NCBI GenBank assembly: GCA_951828235.1
Contig: OX639965.1
Span: 451,191 to 515,190 of the forward strand
Origin: an uncultured Gammaproteobacteria bacterium
GTDB lineage: Bacteria > Pseudomonadota > Gammaproteobacteria > Steroidobacterales > Foliamicaceae
Length of the DNA stretch: 64,000 nucleotides
Reading direction: 5' to 3'
Part shown: in pieces, positions 35,076 through 43,790 of the stretch
How the letters are laid out: the number at the start of each line of letters is the position of its first letter
How positions within the stretch are numbered: the stretch's first letter is position 1
Notes under the pieces: generated by a model
Told to the model about the DNA's origin: nothing
Databases searched by the model: none
Seen by the model: only the letters and a program-made list of their open reading frames with translations
Translations under genes and position numbers: made by a program

Positions 35076-37202
35076 GTGGCCGAACGATCATTCGCCAGGG
35101 AAGTTGAACTGCTGCGCCTGACCGCGGGCGAGGAATTCCGCGGCGAGGGCATACTCGCAGTCACCAAGGCGCTGTTGCAATCCGGCGTGGCCTACGTGGC
35201 GGGCTACCAGGGCGCGCCCGTCTCGCACCTGATGGACGTGCTGGCCGACGCCGGCGAGATCCTCGACGAACTGGGCGTGCACTTCGAGTCCAGCGCCAGC
35301 GAGGCCACGGCGGCCGCGACCCTTGCGGCTTCCATCAACTATCCCTTGCGCGGCGCGGTCACCTGGAAATCAACGGTGGGCACCAACGTCGCCAGCGACG
35401 CGCTGGGGAACCTCGCCTCCTCCGGGGTCAAGGGCGGCTCGCTCATCATCCTCGGCGAGGACTACGGCGAGGGCGCCAGCATCATGCAGGAGCGCACCCA
35501 CGCCTTTGCCATGAAATCGCAGATCTGGCTGCTCGATCCCAGGCCGCGGCTGGACAGCATCGTGACCGCGGTGCAGCAGGGCTTCGAACTGTCCGAAGCG
35601 AGCAATACGCCGGTCATGCTGATGCTGCGCATCCGCGCCTGCCACCTGTACGGGAGCTTTATCGCCAGCGACAATCGCCGGCCGCCGTTCACCGCCGAGG
35701 ACGCGCTGGCCGCCCCGCAGCGCGATCCTTCCCGCATCATCCTGCCGCCGTATACCTACGAACAGGAACGCGAGAAGACCGAACAGCGCTGGCCTGCGGC
35801 GGTGCGATTCATCAAGGAGCGCAAGCTCAACGAATTCATCGACGGGCCGGCAAGCGAGCTCGGGATAGTGCTCCAGGGCGGGCTCTACAACGGCGTGCTC
35901 AGGGCGCTGGAACTGCTGGGCCTGGCCGACGGCTTTGGCGCCTCGCGCCTGCCGCTGTACGTGCTCAATGCCACCTACCCGCTTGTCGAGGAGGAATTCG
36001 TCCGATTCGCCACCGGCAAGCGCTCTCTGCTGATCGTGGAAGAGGGCCAGCCCGAGCATATCGAGCAGGCCGCCAACCAGTTCCTTCGCCGCGCCGACCT
36101 GCAGACGAAGGTCCTCGGCAAGGGCCCCTTCCCCATGGCGGGCGAATACACCGGATCTGTGCTCAAGGAAGGCATTCGGGCCTTTCTGGAAGAGTTCGGC
36201 CCCCGGCTGCTGAATCCGGTGACCGAGCAGCCCCTGCTTCCCGCCGCGCAACTTGCTTCGGCGGTGCCGGAAAGGCCGTCTGGCCTTTGCACCGGCTGCC
36301 CCGAACGTCCCCTGTTCTCCTCGCTCAAGCTGCTGCAAAAGGAAGTCGGACCGGTGCACGTGAGCGCCGACATCGGCTGCCATTCCTTCGCCAGTCTCGA
36401 ACCCTTTAATCTGGGCGCCAGCATCCTGGGCTACGGGCTGGGCAGCGCGGCCGCATCCGCACTGCATACGCGAGGCAACAAACGTCCCTTGTCCATCATG
36501 GGCGACGGGGGCTTCTGGCACAACGGCCTGACCAGCGGCATCAGCAACGCGGTGTTCAATGAGCACGACGGCGTGACCATCATCGTGGACAACGGCTACG
36601 CCGCCGCCACCGGCGGGCAGTGGATCCCCTCGTCGGAGGCCGACGCCCCGCGCCGCACCGCCCGCCTTTCGATCGCCGACGCCGTGCGCGGCGTAGGCGT
36701 GCGCTGGGTGCGCAGTCTCAATACCTACGACATGAAGGACACGCTCAAGATCCTGCGCGAAGCCATGAGCACGCGGGAAAAGGGGCCCAAGGTGATCGTG
36801 GCGCAGGGCGAGTGCCAGCTCAATCGCGAGCGGCGCACGCGGCCGCTGCTCAACCGCCTGCGCAAGACCGGCAAGCGGGTGGCGCGCAAGCACTACGGCG
36901 TGGACGCCGACACCTGCACAGGCGATCACTCCTGCATCCGGCTTTCGGGCTGCCCGTCCCTGACCGTGAAGCCGAATCCCGATCCGCTGCGGCGAGCGCC
37001 GGTGGCGGCCGTGGATTACGACTGCGTGGGCTGCGGCGTGTGCGGCGAAGTCGCGCACGCGGCAGTACTTTGTCCGTCGTTCTACCATGCGGAACTGGTG
37101 GACAACCCCGGCGCGATCGAGCGGTTCATGCAGGGGCTGCGGCGCGTTCTGATCGGATTCCTGCAAAGACGCAGCCAGCGCAAGCGGGCGATGGCGTGGT
37201 AG
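35076..37202 (+). CDS. iorA: Indolepyruvate ferredoxin oxidoreductase, α subunit (IorA-like)
   Basis: A 708-residue TPP enzyme that oxidatively decarboxylates aryl-pyruvates to aryl-acyl-CoA. The pyrimidine-binding half carries YQGAPVSHLMDVLAD and FESSASEATAAATLAASIN; the TPP/Mg motif is MGDGGFWHNGLTSGISNAVFN...DNGYAAATGGQ (in two parts). The C-terminal ferredoxin-like region has CTGDHSCIRLSGCPS and CVGCGVCGE...LCPSF clusters for two 4Fe-4S centres, with altered spacing. Start is GTG 35076. The β subunit follows with a 7-base overlap. Likely role: aromatic amino acid breakdown. Confidence 0.88.
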   Translation: MAERSFAREVELLRLTAGEEFRGEGILAVTKALLQSGVAYVAGYQGAPVSHLMDVLADAGEILDELGVHFESSASEATAAATLAASINYPLRGAVTWKSTVGTNVASDALGNLASSGVKGGSLIILGEDYGEGASIMQERTHAFAMKSQIWLLDPRPRLDSIVTAVQQGFELSEASNTPVMLMLRIRACHLYGSFIASDNRRPPFTAEDALAAPQRDPSRIILPPYTYEQEREKTEQRWPAAVRFIKERKLNEFIDGPASELGIVLQGGLYNGVLRALELLGLADGFGASRLPLYVLNATYPLVEEEFVRFATGKRSLLIVEEGQPEHIEQAANQFLRRADLQTKVLGKGPFPMAGEYTGSVLKEGIRAFLEEFGPRLLNPVTEQPLLPAAQLASAVPERPSGLCTGCPERPLFSSLKLLQKEVGPVHVSADIGCHSFASLEPFNLGASILGYGLGSAAASALHTRGNKRPLSIMGDGGFWHNGLTSGISNAVFNEHDGVTIIVDNGYAAATGGQWIPSSEADAPRRTARLSIADAVRGVGVRWVRSLNTYDMKDTLKILREAMSTREKGPKVIVAQGECQLNRERRTRPLLNRLRKTGKRVARKHYGVDADTCTGDHSCIRLSGCPSLTVKPNPDPLRRAPVAAVDYDCVGCGVCGEVAHAAVLCPSFYHAELVDNPGAIERFMQGLRRVLIGFLQRRSQRKRAMAW

Positions 37203-38785
37203 AAGGAGAGACGCAGCCGCGCGTTTTCAAGCTGGCGATCGCCGCCCTGGGCGGCCAGGGCGGGGGCGTGTTGACCCAATGGCTGTTGAACGCGGCTGAA
37301 GCCAGCGGCTTCATCGCGCAGGCCACTTCCGTTCCCGGAGTCGCCCAGCGCACCGGCGCCACTCTCTACTACCTGGAGTTCTTTCCGCGGGCGGGCGCGG
37401 AGGCGGCCGGAGCGGATCCTGTGCTTGCGCTGATGCCGCAGCCGGGCGACGTGGACCTGGTAGTCGCGTCGGAACTGATGGAAGCCGGGCGCGCCATGCA
37501 GCGCGGACTGGTAACGCGCGACCGCACCACCCTGGTCGCGTCCACCCACCGGGTATTCACCATCGGCGAGAAATCGGCGCTGGGAGACGGGCTGGCCGAC
37601 AGCGAAACCGTCCTGCAGGTGGCGCGCGCCACCGCCAGGCGCCTGGTGGCGCTGGACATGGAAGCCCTGGCCCGGGAGCACCGCAGCGTGATCAGTTCGG
37701 TTGTGCTGGGCGCCCTGGCCGGCTCCGGCGCCCTGCCCTTTCCCGGCGAAGCCTGCGAGCAGGCGATCCGGGCGAGCGGCAGAGCCCTGGAGAGGAACCT
37801 GGCGGCATTCGAGGCGGGCCGGGCGCGCGCCGCGGCGTCGGCCGACGACGAGCAGGCCGCGCAGGCTGAGCGGGCCGAGCCGGCCGCGGCGGAAATCGCT
37901 TCCGCCGGGGCATTCGATCCGGTTCCCGCGCCGCAAAACCCGCGCGCAAAGGCGCTCCTGGCGAAGATATCCAGCGAGTTTCCGAGCACCTGCGCAAATG
38001 TCCTGGGGATCGGCGTGCATCGGCTGGTGGACTATCACAACCATGCGTACGCGGGACTCTACCTGGACCGCCTGCTGCCCATCCTCAGGCAGGACAGCGC
38101 GGCCCGCCAGCACACATTGCTCACGGAAACGGCCCGCGGACTGGCGCTTTGGATGAGTTACGAGGACACCGCGCGGGTCGCGGACCTCAAGACGCGCGCG
38201 GCCCGCTTCGCCCGCGTTCGCGCGGAAGTCGCCGGCGGCAACGGTCAGCTCATGCGAATCGTGGACTACTTAAGCCCGCGGGTGGAGGAAATCTGCGGCA
38301 GCCTGCCCGCCTGGCTGGGAGCGCCGCTGATGAAATGGCGCCTTACGCGCCGGATTCTGCAGGCCTTCACCGGCGGGAAGAAGATTTCCACCGACCGCGT
38401 CTGGGGTTACCTACTGATGCGCGCGATGGCGCGCACGCGTGCCTGGCGTCTCAGTTCGCTGCGGCATCGCGAGGAGGACGCGCGCATTCGCGACTGGCTG
38501 GCCACGCTGGCGGAACTCGCCCCGCAAGACTACGAGCTCGCGGTTGAAATGGCGGCTTGCCAGCAACTGGTCAAGGGTTACGGCGAGACATTCGAGCGGG
38601 GCCTGGCCCGCTTCCGGGCCATCGCGGAGGCGCTGCCGGCGCTGCGGGGCGGCACGGATCCCGCGAGCGCCGTGCGCGAATTACGCGCTGCGGCGCTGGT
38701 CGACGAGGACGGCGGGGAATTCGCGGCCGCCCTGGCCCGATTGTGCGAAAATCATCCCGGCAGCGTTACCGAAAGCAAAGCGTGA
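37196..38785 (+). CDS. iorB: Indolepyruvate oxidoreductase, β subunit with C-terminal DUF6537-like extension
   Basis: A 529-residue protein. The first ~190 residues are the γ-domain of 2-oxoacid oxidoreductases (LAIAALGGQGGGVLTQWLL; TSVPGVAQRTGATLYYLEFF; ALMPQPGDVDLVVASELME). After an Ala-rich linker (about 205-245) comes a ~280-residue helical extension seen in the long IorB forms of aerobic proteobacteria, whose role is unclear. The start is the GTG at 37196, overlapping the iorA stop; no other start codon fits in frame near the AAGGAG at 37203. Confidence 0.85.
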   Translation: MVEGETQPRVFKLAIAALGGQGGGVLTQWLLNAAEASGFIAQATSVPGVAQRTGATLYYLEFFPRAGAEAAGADPVLALMPQPGDVDLVVASELMEAGRAMQRGLVTRDRTTLVASTHRVFTIGEKSALGDGLADSETVLQVARATARRLVALDMEALAREHRSVISSVVLGALAGSGALPFPGEACEQAIRASGRALERNLAAFEAGRARAAASADDEQAAQAERAEPAAAEIASAGAFDPVPAPQNPRAKALLAKISSEFPSTCANVLGIGVHRLVDYHNHAYAGLYLDRLLPILRQDSAARQHTLLTETARGLALWMSYEDTARVADLKTRAARFARVRAEVAGGNGQLMRIVDYLSPRVEEICGSLPAWLGAPLMKWRLTRRILQAFTGGKKISTDRVWGYLLMRAMARTRAWRLSSLRHREEDARIRDWLATLAELAPQDYELAVEMAACQQLVKGYGETFERGLARFRAIAEALPALRGGTDPASAVRELRAAALVDEDGGEFAAALARLCENHPGSVTESKA

Positions 38786-38806
38786 AAACGCCCAGGTTCC
38801 AGCAAT

Positions 38807-39322
38807 ATGAAATCGCAAGTCGCCAATGTGCTGAACGCCGGCTCCCGCCCCCTTAACCTCCTGGGCGCTGGCGCCTGCTTCCTCCTGTTCGGATACGCTC
38901 TCTTCGCCGAGCACGTTCAGGGCTACGCGCCCTGCCCGCTTTGCCTCCTGCAACGCTTCGCCGTCGTCGGTATGGGCCTGGCATTCCTGCTCGCGGCCCT
39001 GCATCGGCCGGCCGGCTGGTTTCGCCATGTCTATTCGTTGCTGTGCGGCGCGATCGGACTGGCCGGCGGCGGCGTGGCAGTCCGCCACCTTTGGATACAG
39101 AGCCAGCCCGAAGGCACCGTGCCGCCCTGCGGCGCCAGCTTCGACTTCATCGTGGAGAACTTCGGCGTCGTGACCGCCGTGCGAGAAGCCCTGACCGCCT
39201 CGGGCGAATGCGCCGAAGTCGACTGGTCGCTGCTGGGACTCTCCATGCCCGGCTGGGTCCTGCTGGCGCTTCTGGGCCTGACCGCCTGGGCCGTCTGGAC
39301 CAACTCCTTCGCCCGCCGCTGA
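38807..39322 (+). CDS. dsbB: Disulfide bond formation protein DsbB
   Basis: A 171-residue inner-membrane quinone reductase that re-oxidises DsbA. Four membrane segments are seen; the first periplasmic loop has the CPLC pair (YAPCPLCLLQRF, about 42-53), and the second has the CGAS and GECAE cysteines, matching the four catalytic cysteines of E. coli DsbB. It follows iorB by 21 bases, so it may be read from that operon. Confidence 0.94.
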   Translation: MKSQVANVLNAGSRPLNLLGAGACFLLFGYALFAEHVQGYAPCPLCLLQRFAVVGMGLAFLLAALHRPAGWFRHVYSLLCGAIGLAGGGVAVRHLWIQSQPEGTVPPCGASFDFIVENFGVVTAVREALTASGECAEVDWSLLGLSMPGWVLLALLGLTAWAVWTNSFARR

Positions 39323-39390
39323 ACCGCTTGATTCAGATGCCGATTCCGGGCATCGTGGCGGCGGCGGGAATCTGACCAGGGAGCGAGAAC

Positions 39391-40383
39391 TTGAGCGAAA
39401 CATTCAATGCCATCGTGGCGCGGGAGCGCGACGGCAAGGTTCGGGGGCAACTGGAGGCACTCACAGCGGAGGACCTTCCCGACGAGGATGTGCTGGTAGA
39501 GATCAGTCACTCCACGCTCAATTACAAGGACGGCCTGGCGGTCAGCGGACGCGGCAAGATCTGCCGCCGGCTCCCGATGGTTTGCGGCATCGACCTGGCC
39601 GGGGTCGTGCGCGAATCGCGCGACGCGCGATTTCAGGCCGGCGACCGGGTGCTGGTCAACGGCTATGAGCTCTCGGAAAAATACTGGGGCGGCTACGCGC
39701 AGCGACAGCGTCTGAAGGGCGCCTGGCTGGTGCCGGTCCCAGAAGCGTTTTCGGCGGAACAGGCGATGGCGCTGGGAACTGCAGGCTACACCGCAATGCT
39801 GAGCGTTCTTGCGATTCAGGACGCCGGCCTCACTCCCGAAGACGGACCGGCCCTTGTGACCGGTGCTACGGGTGGCGTCGGCGCCGTGTCGGTAATGCTG
39901 CTGTCCGCACTCGGCTACGAGGTCAGCGGCGTTACGGGCAAACCGGACGGCGCGCAGTTCCTGCAATCGCTGGGCGCCGCCGCGACGATCGCGCGCGACG
40001 AACTGGCGCGCGACTCAAAGCCGCTGGAGTCGGAGACCTGGGCGGCGGCGGTGGATTCCGTCGGCGGAACTACGCTGGCCACGGTCCTCGCGCAGACACG
40101 GCGCGGCGGCCTTGTGGCGGCAGTGGGGCTGGCCGGAGGATTCCGCCTTCCGGCCACGGTCATGCCGTTCATCCTGCGCGGCGTGACCTTGCGCGGCATT
40201 GATTCCGTGATGGCCTCGGAGGAAAGGCGCCGGCGAGCCTGGGACGCACTTGCCGAACTCGTCGATCCCGCGAAACTCGCCGACATCTACCGTGTGGCGC
40301 CCATGTCGGAACTCCCCGAGCTGGCCAACGAGATACTGGACGGGCGGATCAGCGGAAGAGTTGTAATCGATGTCAACGCCTGA
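39391..40383 (+). CDS. acuI: AcuI/YhdH-type NADPH-dependent acryloyl-CoA reductase
   Basis: A 330-residue medium-chain dehydrogenase/reductase without the structural zinc. Family segments are LNYKDGLAVSGRGKICRRLPMVCGIDLAG (cited: NYKDGLAVSGRGKI and GIDLAGVV), the GTAGYTAMLSVLA helix, and the Rossmann motif VTGATGGVGAVSVMLLSALG. AcuI reduces acryloyl-CoA to propionyl-CoA, for example in DMSP or 3-hydroxypropionate metabolism; YhdH paralogs act on other enones. Start is the TTG at 39391, seven bases after AGGGAG. Confidence 0.88.
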   Translation: MSETFNAIVARERDGKVRGQLEALTAEDLPDEDVLVEISHSTLNYKDGLAVSGRGKICRRLPMVCGIDLAGVVRESRDARFQAGDRVLVNGYELSEKYWGGYAQRQRLKGAWLVPVPEAFSAEQAMALGTAGYTAMLSVLAIQDAGLTPEDGPALVTGATGGVGAVSVMLLSALGYEVSGVTGKPDGAQFLQSLGAAATIARDELARDSKPLESETWAAAVDSVGGTTLATVLAQTRRGGLVAAVGLAGGFRLPATVMPFILRGVTLRGIDSVMASEERRRRAWDALAELVDPAKLADIYRVAPMSELPELANEILDGRISGRVVIDVNA

Positions 40384-40431
40384 ACCGGCGCAACCGGAGC
40401 GGGAAAACGAACAAGGGCTAAAATCCGCCCC

Positions 40432-41271
40432 ATGAAAAACTACGACTTAAGTGGCAAGGTCGCGCTCGTTACCGGCGCCGGACGGGCGCGCGGCCTGGGC
40501 GAAGGCATCGCTACGAAGCTGGCCGAGTGCGGCGCCAGCGTGCTGATCACGGACCTGGGCGAATCGCCGGGCGAACACATGCCCGATCATCACATTGGAG
40601 CCACGGACTCGATGCGGGCCGTGGTGGAGGGCATTCGGGACCGGGGCGGCGTCGCCGAAGCTTTCCCGCTTGACGTGCGCGTCGAGTCCCAGGTCGAGGC
40701 GGCGGTGGCGCACGCCGTCGAGCGCTTCGGCCGCCTGGACATCCTGGTCAACAACGCCGGCATCGGATACCTGATCGCCGCCTGCACTGAACTGTCGGAA
40801 GACAAGTGGGACGCAGTACTGGACGTGAACCTCAAGGGGCCCTTCCTGTGCACCAAGCACGCCGCGCGCCAGATGATCAGCCAGGGCGAGGGCGGGCGCG
40901 TGATCAACATCGCAAGCCAGGCGGCCAAGTCCAGTTTCCCGCACATGGCCGCCTACACGGCGTCCAAGCACGGACTTGTCGGCCTGACGCGAACCTGCGC
41001 CCTGGAACTGGGCCCGCACGGAATCACCGTCAACTCCGTTTGCCCCAACCACGTCACCACCGGGCTGGGCGCCACCCAGAACGATTATTTCTCCAATCAT
41101 TTCGGACTGACGCTGGAGCAATACATCGACAATATCCGCACGCGAAATCCCATGCGCCGTGAAGGAAAAGTCACCGATACCGCCAATGCCGTCGCGTTTT
41201 TGTGTTCCGACCAGGCCGTTTACATAAACGGCGACTCGCTGAACGTGACCGGCGGCGAGGAAATGCACTAA
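40432..41271 (+). CDS. Short-chain dehydrogenase/reductase (SDR)
   Basis: A 279-residue classical SDR. The NAD(P)-binding TGAGRARGLGEG loop (about 15-26), NNAGIGYL, catalytic Ser in INIASQAAKSS and YxxxK in AAYTASKHGLVG are all present. The substrate is not predictable; the length and the C-terminal NDYFSNHFGLTLEQYIDN insertion suggest a subfamily with its own substrate cap. Seventeen bases upstream of the diiron-like gene in the same direction, so the two may act together. Confidence 0.85.
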   Translation: MKNYDLSGKVALVTGAGRARGLGEGIATKLAECGASVLITDLGESPGEHMPDHHIGATDSMRAVVEGIRDRGGVAEAFPLDVRVESQVEAAVAHAVERFGRLDILVNNAGIGYLIAACTELSEDKWDAVLDVNLKGPFLCTKHAARQMISQGEGGRVINIASQAAKSSFPHMAAYTASKHGLVGLTRTCALELGPHGITVNSVCPNHVTTGLGATQNDYFSNHFGLTLEQYIDNIRTRNPMRREGKVTDTANAVAFLCSDQAVYINGDSLNVTGGEEMH

Positions 41272-41287
41272 TGGAGACCACGATCCC

Positions 41288-41995
41288 ATGCTGAATAAAC
41301 AAGACTTCTTCGACGCGCTGGAAGCGGCCCGCAAGCCACGTCATGGCGGCGGCCATCCCTTCAGCCGCCTGTGGGCGCAAGGCGCCCTGTCCCGGGAGCA
41401 ACTGGGACGCTACGCCGTGCAGCACTATTACTACATCGCCCCGATCCCTCAGCAGTTCGCCGCACTCTATGCCCGGCTCCCGGACCTCGACGCCCGCCAG
41501 CACCTGCTGGAGAACCTGCTGGGCGAGGAAATGCCGGAGACTCCGGAAAAACGCCATCCGGACCTGCTGGTCAGGTTCGCCGAGGCCTGCGGCCTCTCCC
41601 GCGACGAGGTGGTCAATGCGGACCTGCGCGACGAAATCCTTCCGACCACGCGGGCCATGCGCGCCTGGATCTGGGAGTTGTCCACGATTCGCCACCTGGC
41701 GGAGTCGGCCGCCGGCATCATGGTCGCGCTGGAGGGGCAGCTGCCCACTCTTTATCCGGCCTATGTAAACGCGATGCGCAAGATGGGCTTCAGCGAAGAA
41801 GACATGGAATTCTTTCACGTGCACATCGAGGGGGACGAGGAACACGCGCACATCGGGCTTGAGCTGACCGCGCGCTATGCCACCAACGAGGCGCTGCAGG
41901 AGCGCGCGATCGCGGCGGTGCGGGCTTCAGCCTCGCTGCGCTGGAGCATGCTGGACGGGATACAGGCTGCGCTGGTGGTGCCGAAGGCGGCGTGA
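41288..41995 (+). CDS. PqqC/TenA-fold protein, probable haem-oxygenase-like diiron oxidase
   Basis: A 235-residue all-helical protein of the TenA/PqqC/CADD superfamily. Candidate metal ligands follow the HDO pattern: Glu81 (LLGEE), His90 (EKRHPDLL), Glu149 (VALEGQLP), then His179-x3-Asp183-x2-His186 (HVHIEGDEEHAHIG). The last triad has the same spacing as in the Chlamydia CADD protein. HDOs use O2 to cleave or hydroxylate amino-acid- or fatty-acid-like substrates. No pqq genes are nearby, so PqqC proper is unlikely. GGAG precedes the ATG. Confidence 0.75.
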   Translation: MLNKQDFFDALEAARKPRHGGGHPFSRLWAQGALSREQLGRYAVQHYYYIAPIPQQFAALYARLPDLDARQHLLENLLGEEMPETPEKRHPDLLVRFAEACGLSRDEVVNADLRDEILPTTRAMRAWIWELSTIRHLAESAAGIMVALEGQLPTLYPAYVNAMRKMGFSEEDMEFFHVHIEGDEEHAHIGLELTARYATNEALQERAIAAVRASASLRWSMLDGIQAALVVPKAA

Positions 41996-42020
41996 CCTTC
42001 AGTTGATCCCGCAGTGGGAG

Positions 42021-42132
42021 CGCGCGTTGCGTTCACCACCCCTGCGGGGAGACGCATGAATCCATCCATGGAGCTTGATTCCGGCATCCCTGCCTCCAAC
42101 ACTCCCCACAGGGGTGGTGAACGCAACGCGCG
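42021..42132. repeat. Intergenic hairpin element, copy 2
   Basis: A perfect 24-base inverted repeat (42021-42044 with 42109-42132) encloses a core that continues pairing (TGCGGGGAG with CTCCCCACA, one G·T-type mismatch). The core shares CGGGGA-GR-CGC, CATCC, TTCCG, CATCCCTG and CTCCAAC-CTCCCC in the same order with the element at 30471-30570, yet the arms have no sequence in common with that copy. Located between the diiron-like gene and the next SDR. Confidence 0.8.
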
Positions 42133-42159
42133 AACAGCCGGAGTTTGTGTGGAAATGAC

Positions 42160-42888
42160 GTGTTTGGGGGCGATTTGACGGGCAAACCGGAGTGCGCGCT
42201 GGTAACGGGGGCGGCCGGAGGGATCGGCTCGGCCGTGGTCCGGCGCTTCGTGGAGCGTGGGCTGAGGGTCGGCGCCATGGTGCTGCCGGGGCAAGAGGCG
42301 CCGGCAGGCCTCACGCTGCCGGCTGAAGCGACCGACGAAGAGCAGGTCGCAGGCGCCGTCGCGCGCTGCGCCGAGGAACTGGGACCGCCGCGCTGGGTCG
42401 TGCACACCGTGGGGATTACCGGCGAGGGTCCTTTAGTGGACGTGTCACTGGAGGACTGGAACCGGGTGGTGGACGTCAATCTCACTTCCACGTTTCTGCT
42501 GGCGCGCGCCGTGCATCCGCATCTGAAGCAGACCGGAGGCGCCATGCTGATGTATTCGTCCACAAATGCGATCAACGGCGGCAACGAATTGTCCGGCCCC
42601 GCCTACACGGCGGCGAAGGCCGGAATCATCGGCGTCGTGCGCTACCTCGCCCGCGAGTGGGCGGCGGACGGCATACGGGTCAACGCCATCGCTCCCGGTC
42701 CGATCGATACCCCCATGCTCGACCGGCTCGGGCCGGAGCGGCGCGCCGCCCTCGCTGAACGGGCGCCGCTGGGCCGCCTCGGCTCGGCCGAGGAGTGCGC
42801 GGCAATGACGGACTTTTTATGCTCGGGCGACGCCGGGCACATTACCGGTACCATAAGCAACATATCCGGCGGCCTGCTGCTGGACTGA
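42160..42888 (+). CDS. Short-chain dehydrogenase/reductase (FabG-like SDR)
   Basis: A 242-residue classical SDR: cofactor loop VTGAAGGIGSAVV, catalytic Ser in LMYSSTNAINGG, YxxxK in GPAYTAAKAGIIG, and VNAIAPGPIDTPML. It ends with the NISGGLLLD C-terminus common to 3-oxoacyl-ACP reductase-like SDRs; NNAG is replaced by VHTVGIT. The start is unsure: GTG 42160 is used, while TTG at 42145 or 42175 is possible. It lies right after the hairpin element. Confidence 0.82.
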   Translation: MFGGDLTGKPECALVTGAAGGIGSAVVRRFVERGLRVGAMVLPGQEAPAGLTLPAEATDEEQVAGAVARCAEELGPPRWVVHTVGITGEGPLVDVSLEDWNRVVDVNLTSTFLLARAVHPHLKQTGGAMLMYSSTNAINGGNELSGPAYTAAKAGIIGVVRYLAREWAADGIRVNAIAPGPIDTPMLDRLGPERRAALAERAPLGRLGSAEECAAMTDFLCSGDAGHITGTISNISGGLLLD

Positions 42889-42915
42889 CTGACCAGGCAA
42901 GCAAAGAGGGAATTC

Positions 42916-43437
42916 ATGAGAATCAGAACTGCAATTTCCGGTACGGCGCTGCTGGCGCTTACGCTGGCGGGCTCGAACGCGGCTGCGGATGAAGAAGGCG
43001 TGATGGACAGACTTGCGACGCTGCAAGGCGACTGGATCATGCTGGATGAGAACGGCGCGGAAACCGAGATGGTCGGCTCCACGTTCCGGCTCACGGCGGG
43101 CGGTTCCGCACTGGTGGAGGTGATGGCGCCCGGCAGTCCCGACGGATACGAAATGGTCAACATGTACCACGCCGACGGCGACCGGGTGCTGATGACTCAC
43201 TACTGCGCCGCCGGCAACCAGCCCCGTATGGAAGTGAAAGCCACGGATGACGAGAACCGCCTTGAGTTGCGGTTCGAGAGCGTCACCAACCTGGCCTCGC
43301 CCGAAGCCGAACACATGCACCAGGCTGAGTATATTTTCCGCGGCGATGATCGTTTGACCACCCGGTGGTGGAGCATGCAGGACGGAAAGGTCAGTGAAGA
43401 GAACCACGTAACGATCGAACTGAAGCGCAAGAAATAG
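42916..43437 (+). CDS. Exported protein of unknown function (DUF1579/DUF6265-like)
   Basis: A 173-residue protein with a signal peptide (about 1-24, cleavage near NAAA-DE). The mature part looks like a small β-barrel: LQGDWIMLDENG, TFRLTAGGSALVEVM, GYEMVNMYHADGDRVLMTHYC and EYIFRGDDRLTTRWW, the order found in DUF1579-like lipocalin-type proteins. No function is known. A good AGAGGG site precedes the ATG. Confidence 0.75.
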   Translation: MRIRTAISGTALLALTLAGSNAAADEEGVMDRLATLQGDWIMLDENGAETEMVGSTFRLTAGGSALVEVMAPGSPDGYEMVNMYHADGDRVLMTHYCAAGNQPRMEVKATDDENRLELRFESVTNLASPEAEHMHQAEYIFRGDDRLTTRWWSMQDGKVSEENHVTIELKRKK

Positions 43438-43471
43438 CGCAACTCTTCCCCTGACTGAGGGTGGCGCGGTG

Positions 43472-43716
43472 CTGCCGATCCAACCGCAGCGCATGCTGTA
43501 GGACCTCCGGGCGCTGGCGGAATTCGGCAATACATCGAGGAAAGCGCAGGGCGCGTGGCGAAGCGGCATCGCGTTTCCGCGGAAGTCGTCGCCGGCGCCG
43601 GCATCCTCCCCAATCCCATGGACGAGGCGATGCTGGGCCACCTGGAACAGGCCGCCGCCGACCTGGGCGCATCGAGCCTGCGAATGCCCAGCGGCGCCGG
43701 GCACGAAGCCGCGTAA
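43472..43716 (+). pseudogene. Remnant of an M20 hydantoinase/carbamoylase-family hydrolase
   Basis: Two short pieces look like one family but sit in different frames. The first (43472 onward) reads QPQRML, a TAG stop, then DLRALAEFGNT, similar to the N-terminal ERLxxDLxALAEIG of HyuC/AtzJ-like amidohydrolases. The second (43528-43716) reads VAKRHRVSAEVV... to SSLRMPSGAGHEA, the metal-site SGAGHDA motif from the C-terminal half, and then stops at TAA. The middle and the end of the gene are missing. A decayed gene with a large internal deletion is the simplest reading. Confidence 0.5.
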
Positions 43717-43739
43717 GCGACCCGCCCCCGCTCCTGAAA

Positions 43740-43766
43740 CGAAAGCCCGGGGTCGCCGGGCTTTCG
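43740..43766. terminator. Bidirectional rho-independent-like hairpin
   Basis: CGAAAGCCCGG-ggtcg-CCGGGCTTTCG forms an 11-base perfect stem. T/A runs are short (CTTTCGCGTTT on one side). It lies between the plus-strand SDR/hydrolase remnant and the minus-strand receptor gene, where a terminator for both is expected. Confidence 0.7.
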
Positions 43767-43790
43767 CGTTTGCCGAAATTCAGGTCCCGT

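Noticed and set aside
41288..41995. True PqqC (PQQ synthase)
   Set aside because: No pqqA, B, D or E nearby, and the carboxylate/histidine set fits a diiron site better than the cofactorless PqqC pocket.
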